Assembly (NCBI GenBank): GCA_000621985.1
Contig: JHWW01000002.1
Span: 372,001-436,000 of the forward strand
From: Lachnospiraceae bacterium V9D3004
GTDB lineage: Bacteria > Bacillota > Clostridia > Lachnospirales > Lachnospiraceae
Direction of reading: 5' to 3'
Length of the DNA: 64,000 nt
Shown here: positions 1-8,180 of the stretch, piece after piece
How the letters are laid out: the number at the start of each line of letters is the position of its first letter
How positions within the stretch are numbered: position 1 is the stretch's first letter
Notes under the pieces: model-generated
The model's input: the letters and a program-made list of their open reading frames with translations, nothing else
Databases searched by the model: none
What the model was told of the DNA's origin: nothing
Made by a program: the position numbers and the translations under genes

Positions 1-1338
1 TCCGGTAAGTCAGATGTTACCGTAAGAAATTACGAGAAATCTCTTCCCGAAGAGGATATCATTCAGCGTTATCTTTTCATAGAATCGGATAACTATGTTG
101 ATATGGCAACAGCCTACAGAGAATATCTGATGAAGAAATATCCTACACTTGCCGACAAGACGGATGACAAGCTTCCGTTTGTATTGGAGATGATAGGATG
201 TGTTGACGGTAAGGAACATATACTCGGTATTCCCGTAACAAAGGATCTGCCGCTTACCAGATATGAAGATGCCGATACGATCGCTACAGAGCTTTCCGAC
301 AGCGGAATTAGCGATATGGCATTAAAATATACCGGATTCAGTAACGGCGGTGTTCATAATTCCACGATGAAGAGTGTTAATCTTTCGGGAAGACTCGGAA
401 GCAAAGGTACACTTCAGGACTTTGTGACTAACGCATTGGGAAAAGGCAATGATGTATATATGGATGCAAACTTCCAGTATGTATTCAGAAACAGCCTTCT
501 TGATAAATATATGGTAAACAGGGATACATGTAAATTTGTAAGCCGTGAGCTTTGCGAGCTTTCATATTACAGCCCGATATATTTTGCCGAACTTCCCGAA
601 GAATATGAGTATTATCTTGCCAGACCGGAATATGCGATGGAGACTGTCGATAATTTCTCGGAATATATTGATGAGGATCTCGGCACCAAGAGCATATCCA
701 TTGATGATATAAGTATGGAGCTTAGCGGTGATTATAACTATAAGCATCCCGTATCAAGAGAGAAGATGCTTAATATGATCTGCGATAAGTACAAAGAACT
801 TGCGGATAAAGGTTTCAAGGTTATGACGAATTCGGATTATTTCTATAATATTCCTTATTCGGATGTAGTGACCGGAATGGTATTGAACAATAAGAGTTTC
901 AATATTATAGATGAAACGATTCCGTTCTATCAGATCGCACTTCACGGTATAGTAAAATATACCGCCGAACCGCTTAACCTTTCACAGAATGCCGAAGATA
1001 CATTCCTTAAGTCGGCTGAATACGGTGCAGGACTTTATTACACGATAACAAAAGAGAATGCTGAAGTTCTTCAGGATTCCAAGTATACAGAGTTCTTTGC
1101 AACCGATTACAGCAAATGGAAAGATACGATAATTGATGAATACAATCGTTTCTCCAAAGACTTTAGCGGAACATATGATGATTATATTGTAAAACACGAG
1201 AAACTTGCTGAGAATGTCTACAGAACAGAATATGAGAGTGGACTTGCAGTGATCGTTAATTACAATTACAGTCCATATAACTACAAAGGAACCGAAGTTC
1301 CTGAAAGGGATTACATTGTGGAAGGAGGAGTTAAGTAA
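1..1338 (+). CDS. DUF5696-like protein, 5' end missing
   Basis: The reading frame is open from base 1 to the TAA at 1336-1338, so about 445 C-terminal residues are visible and the start lies upstream. An in-frame ATG at 103 is internal, because coding-like sequence continues before it. The sequence resembles DUF5696 proteins, which are often encoded beside sugar ABC transporters of gut and soil Firmicutes; this is recognition by eye. No membrane segment is visible in this part. The next gene starts inside the stop codon (TAATG overlap), so it is translationally coupled to the permease. A role in handling the transported glycan is inferred from position only. Biochemical function is unknown to me. 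Confidence 0.6.
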   Translation, partial: SGKSDVTVRNYEKSLPEEDIIQRYLFIESDNYVDMATAYREYLMKKYPTLADKTDDKLPFVLEMIGCVDGKEHILGIPVTKDLPLTRYEDADTIATELSDSGISDMALKYTGFSNGGVHNSTMKSVNLSGRLGSKGTLQDFVTNALGKGNDVYMDANFQYVFRNSLLDKYMVNRDTCKFVSRELCELSYYSPIYFAELPEEYEYYLARPEYAMETVDNFSEYIDEDLGTKSISIDDISMELSGDYNYKHPVSREKMLNMICDKYKELADKGFKVMTNSDYFYNIPYSDVVTGMVLNNKSFNIIDETIPFYQIALHGIVKYTAEPLNLSQNAEDTFLKSAEYGAGLYYTITKENAEVLQDSKYTEFFATDYSKWKDTIIDEYNRFSKDFSGTYDDYIVKHEKLAENVYRTEYESGLAVIVNYNYSPYNYKGTEVPERDYIVEGGVK

Positions 1339-2252
1339 TGGCTAAGAAGAAGCGTAAAGCTACTCTAGCAACCAAGAATGCGATTGCCGGATATTTATTT
1401 ATACTTCCATTCATTATCGGACTGCTTGTTTTCATGATCGTACCGCTTTTCCAGTCACTCAGAATGAGTTTCTCGGAAGTAACGGTTAATCCCGCAGCAG
1501 GTGGTATCACGATGGAATTCGCCGGTATCAAGAAGTTTAATGACGCAATTAATGTCGATCCGGAATTCAAGATCAAATTGATCGAGAATATTCAGAGAAT
1601 GCTTCTTGATCTGCCGAGTACACTGATATTCAGTTTCTTTGTTGCACTGTTACTCAATCAGACATTCAAAGGAAGAGGATTTGTAAGAGCCATCTTCTTC
1701 ATGCCTGTTATTCTTTCATCAGGTGTTATTGTCGGTCTTGAGTATAATAATGAATTGCTGGCGAGTATGAAAGACGTTATCGCTGATTCGTCAAATGCTT
1801 CCAGTATTACCTCTGTCCTACAGGATATGCTGGTCACGGAAGGGTCGGAGACGGAACAATTTTTTGGATATGTATTTGATATGATTGACCATGTATATGA
1901 CATAGCCATACAATCCGGTATACAGATAATAATATTCCTGTCCGGACTTCAGACTATATCTACCAGTATGTTTGAAGCAGCCAAGATAGAAGGCTGTACA
2001 GCATGGGAATGCTTCTGGAAGATTACGTTACCTATGGTCAGTTCATTAATTCTTGTTAATATCATATATACCATTATCGATTTCTTCTGCAGATCAGATA
2101 ATGAAGTAATGGATTATATCTCAGGCTTGATGATTAATGAGATGAATTATGATCTGAGCTCCGCCATGGCGTGGATATACTTTGTATGTTGTTTGGTGAT
2201 TATTGGAATCATCTCATTAATAATTTCGAAGAGGGTGTACTATTATGAGTAA
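1338..2252 (+). CDS. Sugar ABC transporter permease (LplB/MalF-like)
   Basis: A 304-residue inner-membrane permease of the carbohydrate-uptake-1 type. A basic N terminus is followed by a first helix at about residues 16-40. The EAA loop that contacts the ATPase is clear at about 212-232 (EAAKIEGC...LP). Between the third and fourth helices is an extended, Asn/Ser/Glu-rich loop of roughly 60 residues (about 135-195), longer than in MalF-like LplB proteins that I know. The start overlaps the previous stop by one base, with GGAGGAG just upstream, and the end overlaps the second permease by 8 bases. It should pair with the following permease and the lipoprotein at 3414. No ATPase gene is in this cluster; CUT1 systems of this kind usually share a general MsmK-type ATPase. 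Confidence 0.85.
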   Translation: MAKKKRKATLATKNAIAGYLFILPFIIGLLVFMIVPLFQSLRMSFSEVTVNPAAGGITMEFAGIKKFNDAINVDPEFKIKLIENIQRMLLDLPSTLIFSFFVALLLNQTFKGRGFVRAIFFMPVILSSGVIVGLEYNNELLASMKDVIADSSNASSITSVLQDMLVTEGSETEQFFGYVFDMIDHVYDIAIQSGIQIIIFLSGLQTISTSMFEAAKIEGCTAWECFWKITLPMVSSLILVNIIYTIIDFFCRSDNEVMDYISGLMINEMNYDLSSAMAWIYFVCCLVIIGIISLIISKRVYYYE

Positions 2253-3240
2253 GATTGGTGTAAAATGGAAGACCTTTAGGGAACGAAATAAAAAATCTAA
2301 TGGTTATCTGCTTCGTAAGACTATATTCAATATCGGTTATAAGATTATCAGGGCTGTGCTTTTGTTTGGCCTTTGCTTCCTGATCATTCAGCCGTTACTT
2401 AACAAGATTTCACTCAGTTTTATGGAACAGCAGGATCTTTATGATTCTACTATCGTAAGTATTCCGCGTCATTTTTCAACAGATAATTATAAATTATCTG
2501 CAGATCTTATGGATTACTGGAAGGCGCTCGGAACAACTACATATATAAGTCTTATCGTAAGTATACTTCAGGTTGCTGCGGCAACTCTTGTAGGATACGG
2601 ATTTGCTAGATATAAGTTCCCGTTAAAGAATCTGTGGTTCGTTATGGTTATTATCGTGATCATAGTTCCGCCTCAGACGATCATGACTTCGTTATATCTT
2701 AACTTTACGTACTTTGATCCGCTGGGATTGTTTTCTCTGATCACAGGCAAACCGCTTAATATGATCAATACGATCGTTCCGTACCTACTCATGTGTATCG
2801 GATGTATGGGACTTAAGAGCGGATTGTATATTTACCTTATCAGACAGTTCTTCAGAAATGTTCCGAAGGACATTGAAGAAGCAGCTTATGTTGACGGATG
2901 TGGTAAGTTCAAGACTTTCTGGCGTATCATGCTTCCGGATGCAAAACCGATCATTACTTCATGTTTCCTGTTTGCATTCGTATGGCAGTGGACAGATAAG
3001 TTCTATACTCAGATGTTCTTAAGAAAATTCACATTGCTTTCTACAAAGCTTAACGGATTGTCCGGAGCACTTGATGCATTTGTTAAGGCTGCCGGAATCG
3101 CAGAGAAAGCAGAGCAGGCTTATTCGGCAGCAATGGTCGCTACAGGAACGCTTATGACGATCATACCTCTTCTTGTGATCTATGTATTTGCACAGAAGGG
3201 ATTTGTTGAGTCACTGTCCCAGTCAGGTATAAAGATGTAA
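2245..3240 (+). CDS. Sugar ABC transporter permease (YtcP/MalG-like)
   Basis: A 331-residue membrane protein and second half of the CUT1 permease pair. A basic cytoplasmic N terminus of about 30 residues precedes the first helix at about 37-55. The EAA motif is at about 211-231 (EEAAYVDGC...MLP), and the protein ends in a helix plus a short tail (ESLSQSGIKM) typical of YtcP-like permeases. It overlaps the preceding gene by 8 bases and has a purine-rich ribosome site (AGAGGG) before the ATG. In the Paenibacillus aldouronate locus the equivalent trio is lplA-lplB-ytcP next to aguA, xynA2 and xynB. The same gene types occur here, which suggests glucuronoxylan oligosaccharides as the substrate (inference). 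Confidence 0.86.
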   Translation: MSKIGVKWKTFRERNKKSNGYLLRKTIFNIGYKIIRAVLLFGLCFLIIQPLLNKISLSFMEQQDLYDSTIVSIPRHFSTDNYKLSADLMDYWKALGTTTYISLIVSILQVAAATLVGYGFARYKFPLKNLWFVMVIIVIIVPPQTIMTSLYLNFTYFDPLGLFSLITGKPLNMINTIVPYLLMCIGCMGLKSGLYIYLIRQFFRNVPKDIEEAAYVDGCGKFKTFWRIMLPDAKPIITSCFLFAFVWQWTDKFYTQMFLRKFTLLSTKLNGLSGALDAFVKAAGIAEKAEQAYSAAMVATGTLMTIIPLLVIYVFAQKGFVESLSQSGIKM

Positions 3241-3283
3241 AGATATATGTAATTATTTAAAGATATGCAACACATTGGTATTT

Positions 3284-3366
3284 TAAATCGTTATATTTAT
3301 AAAAGATATTAAACTTGATTAATGTTTTGTTTTATGTTATAGTAATTTTAGTAAATCGTTATATTT
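3284..3366 (+). repeat. 15-bp direct repeat pair flanking a promoter
   Basis: TAAATCGTTATATTT occurs exactly at 3284-3298 and again at 3352-3366, 68 bases apart, on either side of the promoter at 3315-3343. The placement, one copy upstream of -35 and one just after the expected start, suits an operator pair. The binding protein is unknown. Confidence 0.6.
3315..3343 (+). promoter_or_regulatory. Sigma-A promoter of the solute-binding protein gene
   Basis: TTGATT (3315-3320), a 17-base spacer and TATAGT (3338-3343) lie about 70 bases before the lipoprotein start. The promoter would let the binding protein be made in excess over the permeases, which is common for such genes. The 173-base gap 3241-3413 is very A+T-rich, and I see no terminator for the permeases in it. 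Confidence 0.6.
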
Positions 3367-3413
3367 TTATATAATGTTTATAAATTATTTATATTAAAGG
3401 AGGATGATAAAAA

Positions 3414-4877
3414 GTGAAACGTAACAAGAAGTGGATTGCGTTATTCTTATCAACTGCACTTGCAGTAAGTGCATTAACAGGTTGTGCTGATTCTGATGAC
3501 AATTCCGGCAATTCCGGAGCAAATTCAGCAGATTCAGGTTCAGAGGATAACGGTTCTTCAGAGGATTCAGGTAACGAAGAAAGTGGCGAAGAAGGTGGCG
3601 AAGACAGTGGTTCAAGCACCAAGACAAGATTTGATGATCTTGGCGGCATGACTATTAAGATTGGTGACTGGTACTCGCCGGAGGAAGAGGATACAACTTC
3701 AACACAGTATGCTGAAGATAGATATAATTACAGACAGGATATATACAGTCAGTACAATTTCACGGTAGAGAGAAAGAATATCAGTTCATGGGTTGATATG
3801 CCTCAGAAGTTTACTACCGAAGTAATGAGTAACGACCCGTCTGTTGATATCTGGTATCTGTATCAGACAACCGTTGCAGAACCTCTTAAGAATAATCTTT
3901 TGTATGATCTCTCAACTGTTAAGTCTGTTGACTTCAGTGAGGAGAAGTGGAACAAGCAGGTTACCGAGCTTATGACATATAATGGAGGAATCTATGGTAT
4001 GTCTACAGAGATGGAACCTAGAGCAGGTCTGTTCTACAATAAGAGATTGTTTGAAGAAGCAGGAATTCCGAAGGACGAACCATACGAACTCCAGGAAAAA
4101 GGCGAGTGGACATGGGATAAGTTGGAAGAATATTGCAAGAAGCTTACACAGGATAAGGACAAGGACGGTACACCTGATGTATACGCAATGGCATCATTCA
4201 GTAAGGATTACTTCAAGATGCTTGCAGCTACAAACGGAGCACAGTTCGTATCAAGAGATGAGAATGGCAAGTATGTCAATGCAACCAAGACTCAGAACTT
4301 TATCGATGCTGCCAACTGGGGCGTTAGCCTTATAGAGAAAGGTTACATCATGCCTGATCCGGAAGGCGCTTCATGGGATTGGTTCATTACAGCATTCCGT
4401 GATGGTGACTGCGCTATGCAGACAGCCGAGGTATATACTGTAAGTTCCTTCGCAGATTCTATGGAGGATGACTTCGGATTCGTTATGTTCCCTGCAGGAC
4501 CTAACGGAAACATGGCTACAGTACCTCTTGACAACATTCTTGTAATTCCATATAACTATGATGCTGAGACTGTTGAGAAGATCATGTTTGGTTATGATCT
4601 TTATACAGAGCCTGCACCGGGTTACACCCTTGATGATGAGTGGAAGGCAACTTATAATGCACAGTTCCGTGATCCGGAGCTTTCAGTAGATGGAACTCTT
4701 GAGCTTATGAGACAGGAAGAGCACAGAATACTTGATTATCAGCCAATGATACCACGTACAGACTACGGCGATTTCACATACAGCGTATATGCTCGTGCCA
4801 AGACTCCTCAGGAACAGCTTGAAGAGATGACTCCGACATGGGATGCTCGTATTAAGGATGCCAACGAAGGTAAATAA
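3414..4877 (+). CDS. Sugar-binding lipoprotein of an ABC transporter
   Basis: A 487-residue extracellular solute-binding protein (family 1 type). The GTG start is supported by AAAGGAGG at 3396-3403, ten bases upstream. Residues 1-23 form a lipoprotein signal peptide with lipobox LTGC, so Cys24 should be lipidated. A Ser/Asp/Glu/Gly-rich linker of about 45 residues follows, then the two-lobed binding domain. It is not an LplA copy that I can identify by residue. Its location, between the two permeases and three xylan-oligosaccharide hydrolases, suggests it captures (glucurono)xylo-oligosaccharides (inference). It is followed by a strong hairpin terminator and has its own promoter with flanking direct repeats. 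Confidence 0.88.
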   Translation: MKRNKKWIALFLSTALAVSALTGCADSDDNSGNSGANSADSGSEDNGSSEDSGNEESGEEGGEDSGSSTKTRFDDLGGMTIKIGDWYSPEEEDTTSTQYAEDRYNYRQDIYSQYNFTVERKNISSWVDMPQKFTTEVMSNDPSVDIWYLYQTTVAEPLKNNLLYDLSTVKSVDFSEEKWNKQVTELMTYNGGIYGMSTEMEPRAGLFYNKRLFEEAGIPKDEPYELQEKGEWTWDKLEEYCKKLTQDKDKDGTPDVYAMASFSKDYFKMLAATNGAQFVSRDENGKYVNATKTQNFIDAANWGVSLIEKGYIMPDPEGASWDWFITAFRDGDCAMQTAEVYTVSSFADSMEDDFGFVMFPAGPNGNMATVPLDNILVIPYNYDAETVEKIMFGYDLYTEPAPGYTLDDEWKATYNAQFRDPELSVDGTLELMRQEEHRILDYQPMIPRTDYGDFTYSVYARAKTPQEQLEEMTPTWDARIKDANEGK

Positions 4878-4906
4878 TTACAATATTTTTGACGATTTTT
4901 AAAGAC

Positions 4907-4949
4907 AAAAAGGAGATTGCATGTTATGATTAATATGCAATCTCTTTTT
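4907..4949 (+). terminator. Rho-independent terminator after the binding protein
   Basis: The arms 4907-4922 (AAAAAGGAGATTGCAT) and 4935-4949 (ATGCAATCTCTTTTT) pair with a single bulged G around a 12-base loop, ending in five T. The A-tract/T-tract arms suggest it could also terminate in reverse. Expression of the xylanase then depends on read-through or an unseen promoter; none is clear in 4950-4992. Confidence 0.85.
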
Positions 4950-4992
4950 GGTTATTGCAGCTTAAAAATATTTTGTAGGGATGGTTAGGAAT

Positions 4993-5961
4993 ATGGATAT
5001 TTCATTGAAAGACAAGTATAAGGATTATTTTGATATCGGGGCAGCTATTAATAATATGACGGCAGTCGACGATGCAGAATTGATATTAAAGCATTTTAAT
5101 TCCGTGACCTGCGAGAATCAGATGAAATACGGTGTGATACGTAAATCTGACGGTGTATATGCAACAGATGATGCAGATCAGTTGTACAGGTTCGCAAAAG
5201 AGAACGGATTAAAAATGAGAGGACATAATCTTGTATGGCATAATCAGACAGCACTCAATATATTTGATGAAGATGAACAACATGTAATTGATGAATTATC
5301 CGGTCATATAAAATATATGAATGACAGATACGGTGATATTATAAGTTGCTGGGATGTTGTCAATGAAGCTATTGAAGATAAAACCTCAGAGTATTTGAGG
5401 AGTACTGTATGGCTTGACAAGCTTGGACCTGATTACGTTAAAAAAGTATTTAAGGTAGCATCAAAGATAATTCCGAAGGGTACTGGTTTATTCTATAATG
5501 ATTATAATGAATATATCCCCGAGAAAAAAGATAAGATAGTAAAACTTATCAAAAGCGTCAATTCTGATGAAAAGCTTATTGAAGGAATGGGGATGCAATG
5601 TCATGTGAATCTATATTATCCCACTATTGATCTAATGAAAGAAGCGATTGAAACTTACGCCGGACTCGGACTTCGCATTCATATCACAGAGATGGATCTT
5701 TCATTTTATAATTATGATGATAATTCAAAATTAGACAGTCCGCCTGTTGATCTCCTTAAAAAACAGGCTGACATATACGGTGAATATTTTGCACTCTTCA
5801 GGGAATACAGTGAATATATAGATAATGTCACATTATGGGGAGTGTCTGACAGTTATACATGGCTTCAGTATTTTCCTGTGTTTGACAGGAAAAACTGGCC
5901 GTTACTCTTTGACAAAGAAGGTAATCCAAAAGAGGCTTTTTATAAAATTACAGATTTTTGA
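4993..5961 (+). CDS. Intracellular GH10 endo-1,4-beta-xylanase
   Basis: A GH10 (beta/alpha)8 xylanase with no signal peptide and no binding module, so it should act in the cytoplasm on imported xylo-oligosaccharides. Counting from an in-frame ATG at 4981 (326 residues), the acid/base is Glu129 in WDVVNEA and the nucleophile is Glu237 in HITEMD. GHNLVWH (81-87) and WGVSD (286-290) are also typical. I prefer ATG 4993 (322 residues): the only ribosome-site-like run, GTAGGG at 4975-4980, lies 12 bases before it but directly abuts 4981. Length matches cytoplasmic XynA2-type enzymes. GH3 and GH67 genes follow in the same direction. Confidence 0.9.
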   Translation: MDISLKDKYKDYFDIGAAINNMTAVDDAELILKHFNSVTCENQMKYGVIRKSDGVYATDDADQLYRFAKENGLKMRGHNLVWHNQTALNIFDEDEQHVIDELSGHIKYMNDRYGDIISCWDVVNEAIEDKTSEYLRSTVWLDKLGPDYVKKVFKVASKIIPKGTGLFYNDYNEYIPEKKDKIVKLIKSVNSDEKLIEGMGMQCHVNLYYPTIDLMKEAIETYAGLGLRIHITEMDLSFYNYDDNSKLDSPPVDLLKKQADIYGEYFALFREYSEYIDNVTLWGVSDSYTWLQYFPVFDRKNWPLLFDKEGNPKEAFYKITDF

Positions 5962-6000
5962 GAGTTGAAGCAGATACTATAATATATCAGGAGGTTACTT

Positions 6001-8160
6001 ATGGATAAGTACAAAGACGAATCATTATCATTTGAGGAGAGAGCAAAAGATCTTGCATCAAGACTGACACTTGAGGAGAAAGTATATCAGACACTTCATG
6101 GTGCTCCGGCGATCGACAGACTTGGAATAAGAAGTTATAATTACTGGAATGAGGCTCTTCACGGTGTGGCAAGAGCCGGAGTTGCTACTGTTTTTCCACA
6201 GGCTATAGGTCTTGCAGCTTCTTTTGATGAAGATTTTATTGAAGAGATTGCTGACTGTATATCCACGGAAGGACGTGCCAAATTCAATATGCAACAGCAA
6301 TATGATGACACGGATATATATAAGGGACTTACATTCTGGTCACCGAATGTCAATATATTCAGAGACCCCAGATGGGGACGCGGTCATGAGACTTTCGGAG
6401 AAGATCCGTATCTGACATCAAGACTCGGTGTAAGATTTATCGAAGGAATCCAGGGACATGATGAAAGATATCTTAAGGCGGCCGCTTGTGCAAAGCATTT
6501 TGCGGTTCATTCGGGACCTGAAGATGAGAGACACAGTTTTGATGCGGTTGCATCCGCACAGGATATGAGAGAGACTTATCTGCCGGCATTCAAGGCTTGC
6601 GTCAAAGAGGCAGACGTTGAAGTTGTGATGGGTGCTTATAACAGGACGAACGGCGAGCCATGCTGCGGCAGCAAGACATTGCTTAAAGATATATTAAGAG
6701 ATGAATGGGAATTCAAGGGACATGTAACATCAGACTGTTGGGCGATCAAAGATTTCCATGAACATCATATGGTGACAGACGGACCGGTTGAATCGGTTGC
6801 ACTTGCAATGAACAACGGTTGCGATCTTAATTGCGGCAATATTAACGGTAACCTTATCCAGGCTGTAGAGAAAGGTCTTATTACCGAAGATACAATAGAA
6901 CAGTCGGTTGCCAGACTTTACACCACAAGAATGAAACTTGGTTTATTTGATGATCCGTCACATGTTCCGTTTAATGACATTCCATACAGCGTTGTTGATT
7001 GTGTTAAGCACAGAGCATTGAATCTTAAGGCATCCGAGAAGATTCTGTGCCTGCTTAAGAATGAGAATAATATTCTTCCCCTTGATAAGGGTAAGATAAA
7101 GACTATAGGAGTTATCGGACCGAATGCCGACAACAGACGTTCACTTGTCGGCAATTATGAAGGAACAGCATCAGAATATATAACTGTCCTTGAAGGAATA
7201 AGAGAATATGTAGGTGATGATATCAGGGTGATGTATTCCGAAGGATGTCATATCTGCAGAGACAGAATATCCGGACTTGCACATGATAATGACCGTACAG
7301 CAGAAGCAAAAGCAGTTGCTGCCGAATCCGATGTTGTTATTGCATGCTTTGGTCTTGATCCGAGTCTTGAAGGTGAAGAAGGAGATCAGGGTAATGAATT
7401 TGCAAGCGGTGACAAGCCTAATCTTGAACTGCCCGGAATACAGCTTGATGTCCTTAAAGCAATATATGCTTCCGGCAAACCGGTTATACTTGTATTGCTT
7501 TCCGGAAGTGCCTTGGCTGTAAGCTGGGCAGATGAGAATATTCCTGCCATTGTTCAGGGATGGTATCCGGGAGCTCAGGGCGGACGCGCCATTGCAAAAC
7601 TATTATTCGGAGATATCAATCCCGAAGGTAAGCTTCCGGTAACGTTTTACAGGACTTCTGAAGAACTTCCTGATTTCAGAGATTATTCAATGAAGGGCAG
7701 AACATACAGATACATGAAAAATGAGGCGTTGTATCCGTTCGGTTACGGACTCAGTTATTCGGATTATGACGTAACAAATGCCACCTGTGACAGAAATGCT
7801 CTTGATTGCAGCAATAACGTTAATATCAAAGCGACCATAAAAAACAACGGCAAAATTAGCGGTAATGAGACTGTACAGGTATATGTAAAGGTTAACAGAC
7901 CGGATGCACCGAATTATCAGTTGAAAGGAATAAAGAAAGTTCATCTTGAAGCCGGCGAGACAAAAGAGGTGGAGATTGCACTTAAACCGGAAGACTTCGG
8001 TCTTTATAATGAAGACGGTGTTAAGGTATTGTATAAGGGAGATTATGAAGTGTATGTGGGCACATGCCAGCCTGATACAAGGAGTATGAAGCTTACGAAA
8101 AAAACACCGGTCAGGATCGATCTTACATATGACGGAGAAGATACTATAATTGTAGAATGA
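6001..8160 (+). CDS. GH3 beta-xylosidase/beta-glucosidase, cytoplasmic
   Basis: A 719-residue glycoside hydrolase family 3 enzyme without a signal peptide. The nucleophile is Asp245 in HVTSDCW of the N-terminal barrel; FRDPRWGRGHETFGEDPY (about 120-137) and CAKHFAVHSGPE (about 163-174) are substrate-site blocks. Next comes the alpha/beta sandwich domain, with a fibronectin-III-like C-terminal domain from about residue 605. The barrel resembles GH3 beta-xylosidases rather than NagZ, and the neighbours (xylanase, alpha-glucuronidase) support xylo-oligosaccharides as substrate; beta-glucosidase or arabinofuranosidase activity cannot be excluded. AGGAGG sits just before the ATG, 39 bases after the xylanase. 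Confidence 0.88.
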   Translation: MDKYKDESLSFEERAKDLASRLTLEEKVYQTLHGAPAIDRLGIRSYNYWNEALHGVARAGVATVFPQAIGLAASFDEDFIEEIADCISTEGRAKFNMQQQYDDTDIYKGLTFWSPNVNIFRDPRWGRGHETFGEDPYLTSRLGVRFIEGIQGHDERYLKAAACAKHFAVHSGPEDERHSFDAVASAQDMRETYLPAFKACVKEADVEVVMGAYNRTNGEPCCGSKTLLKDILRDEWEFKGHVTSDCWAIKDFHEHHMVTDGPVESVALAMNNGCDLNCGNINGNLIQAVEKGLITEDTIEQSVARLYTTRMKLGLFDDPSHVPFNDIPYSVVDCVKHRALNLKASEKILCLLKNENNILPLDKGKIKTIGVIGPNADNRRSLVGNYEGTASEYITVLEGIREYVGDDIRVMYSEGCHICRDRISGLAHDNDRTAEAKAVAAESDVVIACFGLDPSLEGEEGDQGNEFASGDKPNLELPGIQLDVLKAIYASGKPVILVLLSGSALAVSWADENIPAIVQGWYPGAQGGRAIAKLLFGDINPEGKLPVTFYRTSEELPDFRDYSMKGRTYRYMKNEALYPFGYGLSYSDYDVTNATCDRNALDCSNNVNIKATIKNNGKISGNETVQVYVKVNRPDAPNYQLKGIKKVHLEAGETKEVEIALKPEDFGLYNEDGVKVLYKGDYEVYVGTCQPDTRSMKLTKKTPVRIDLTYDGEDTIIVE

Positions 8161-8180
8161 TAGGGAGGAGTTTAACGGTT

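Noticed and set aside
3389-3649. Overlapping minus-strand frames rich in Ser, Pro, Leu and Glu
   Set aside because: They mirror the low-complexity linker of the binding lipoprotein; artefact of repetitive codons.
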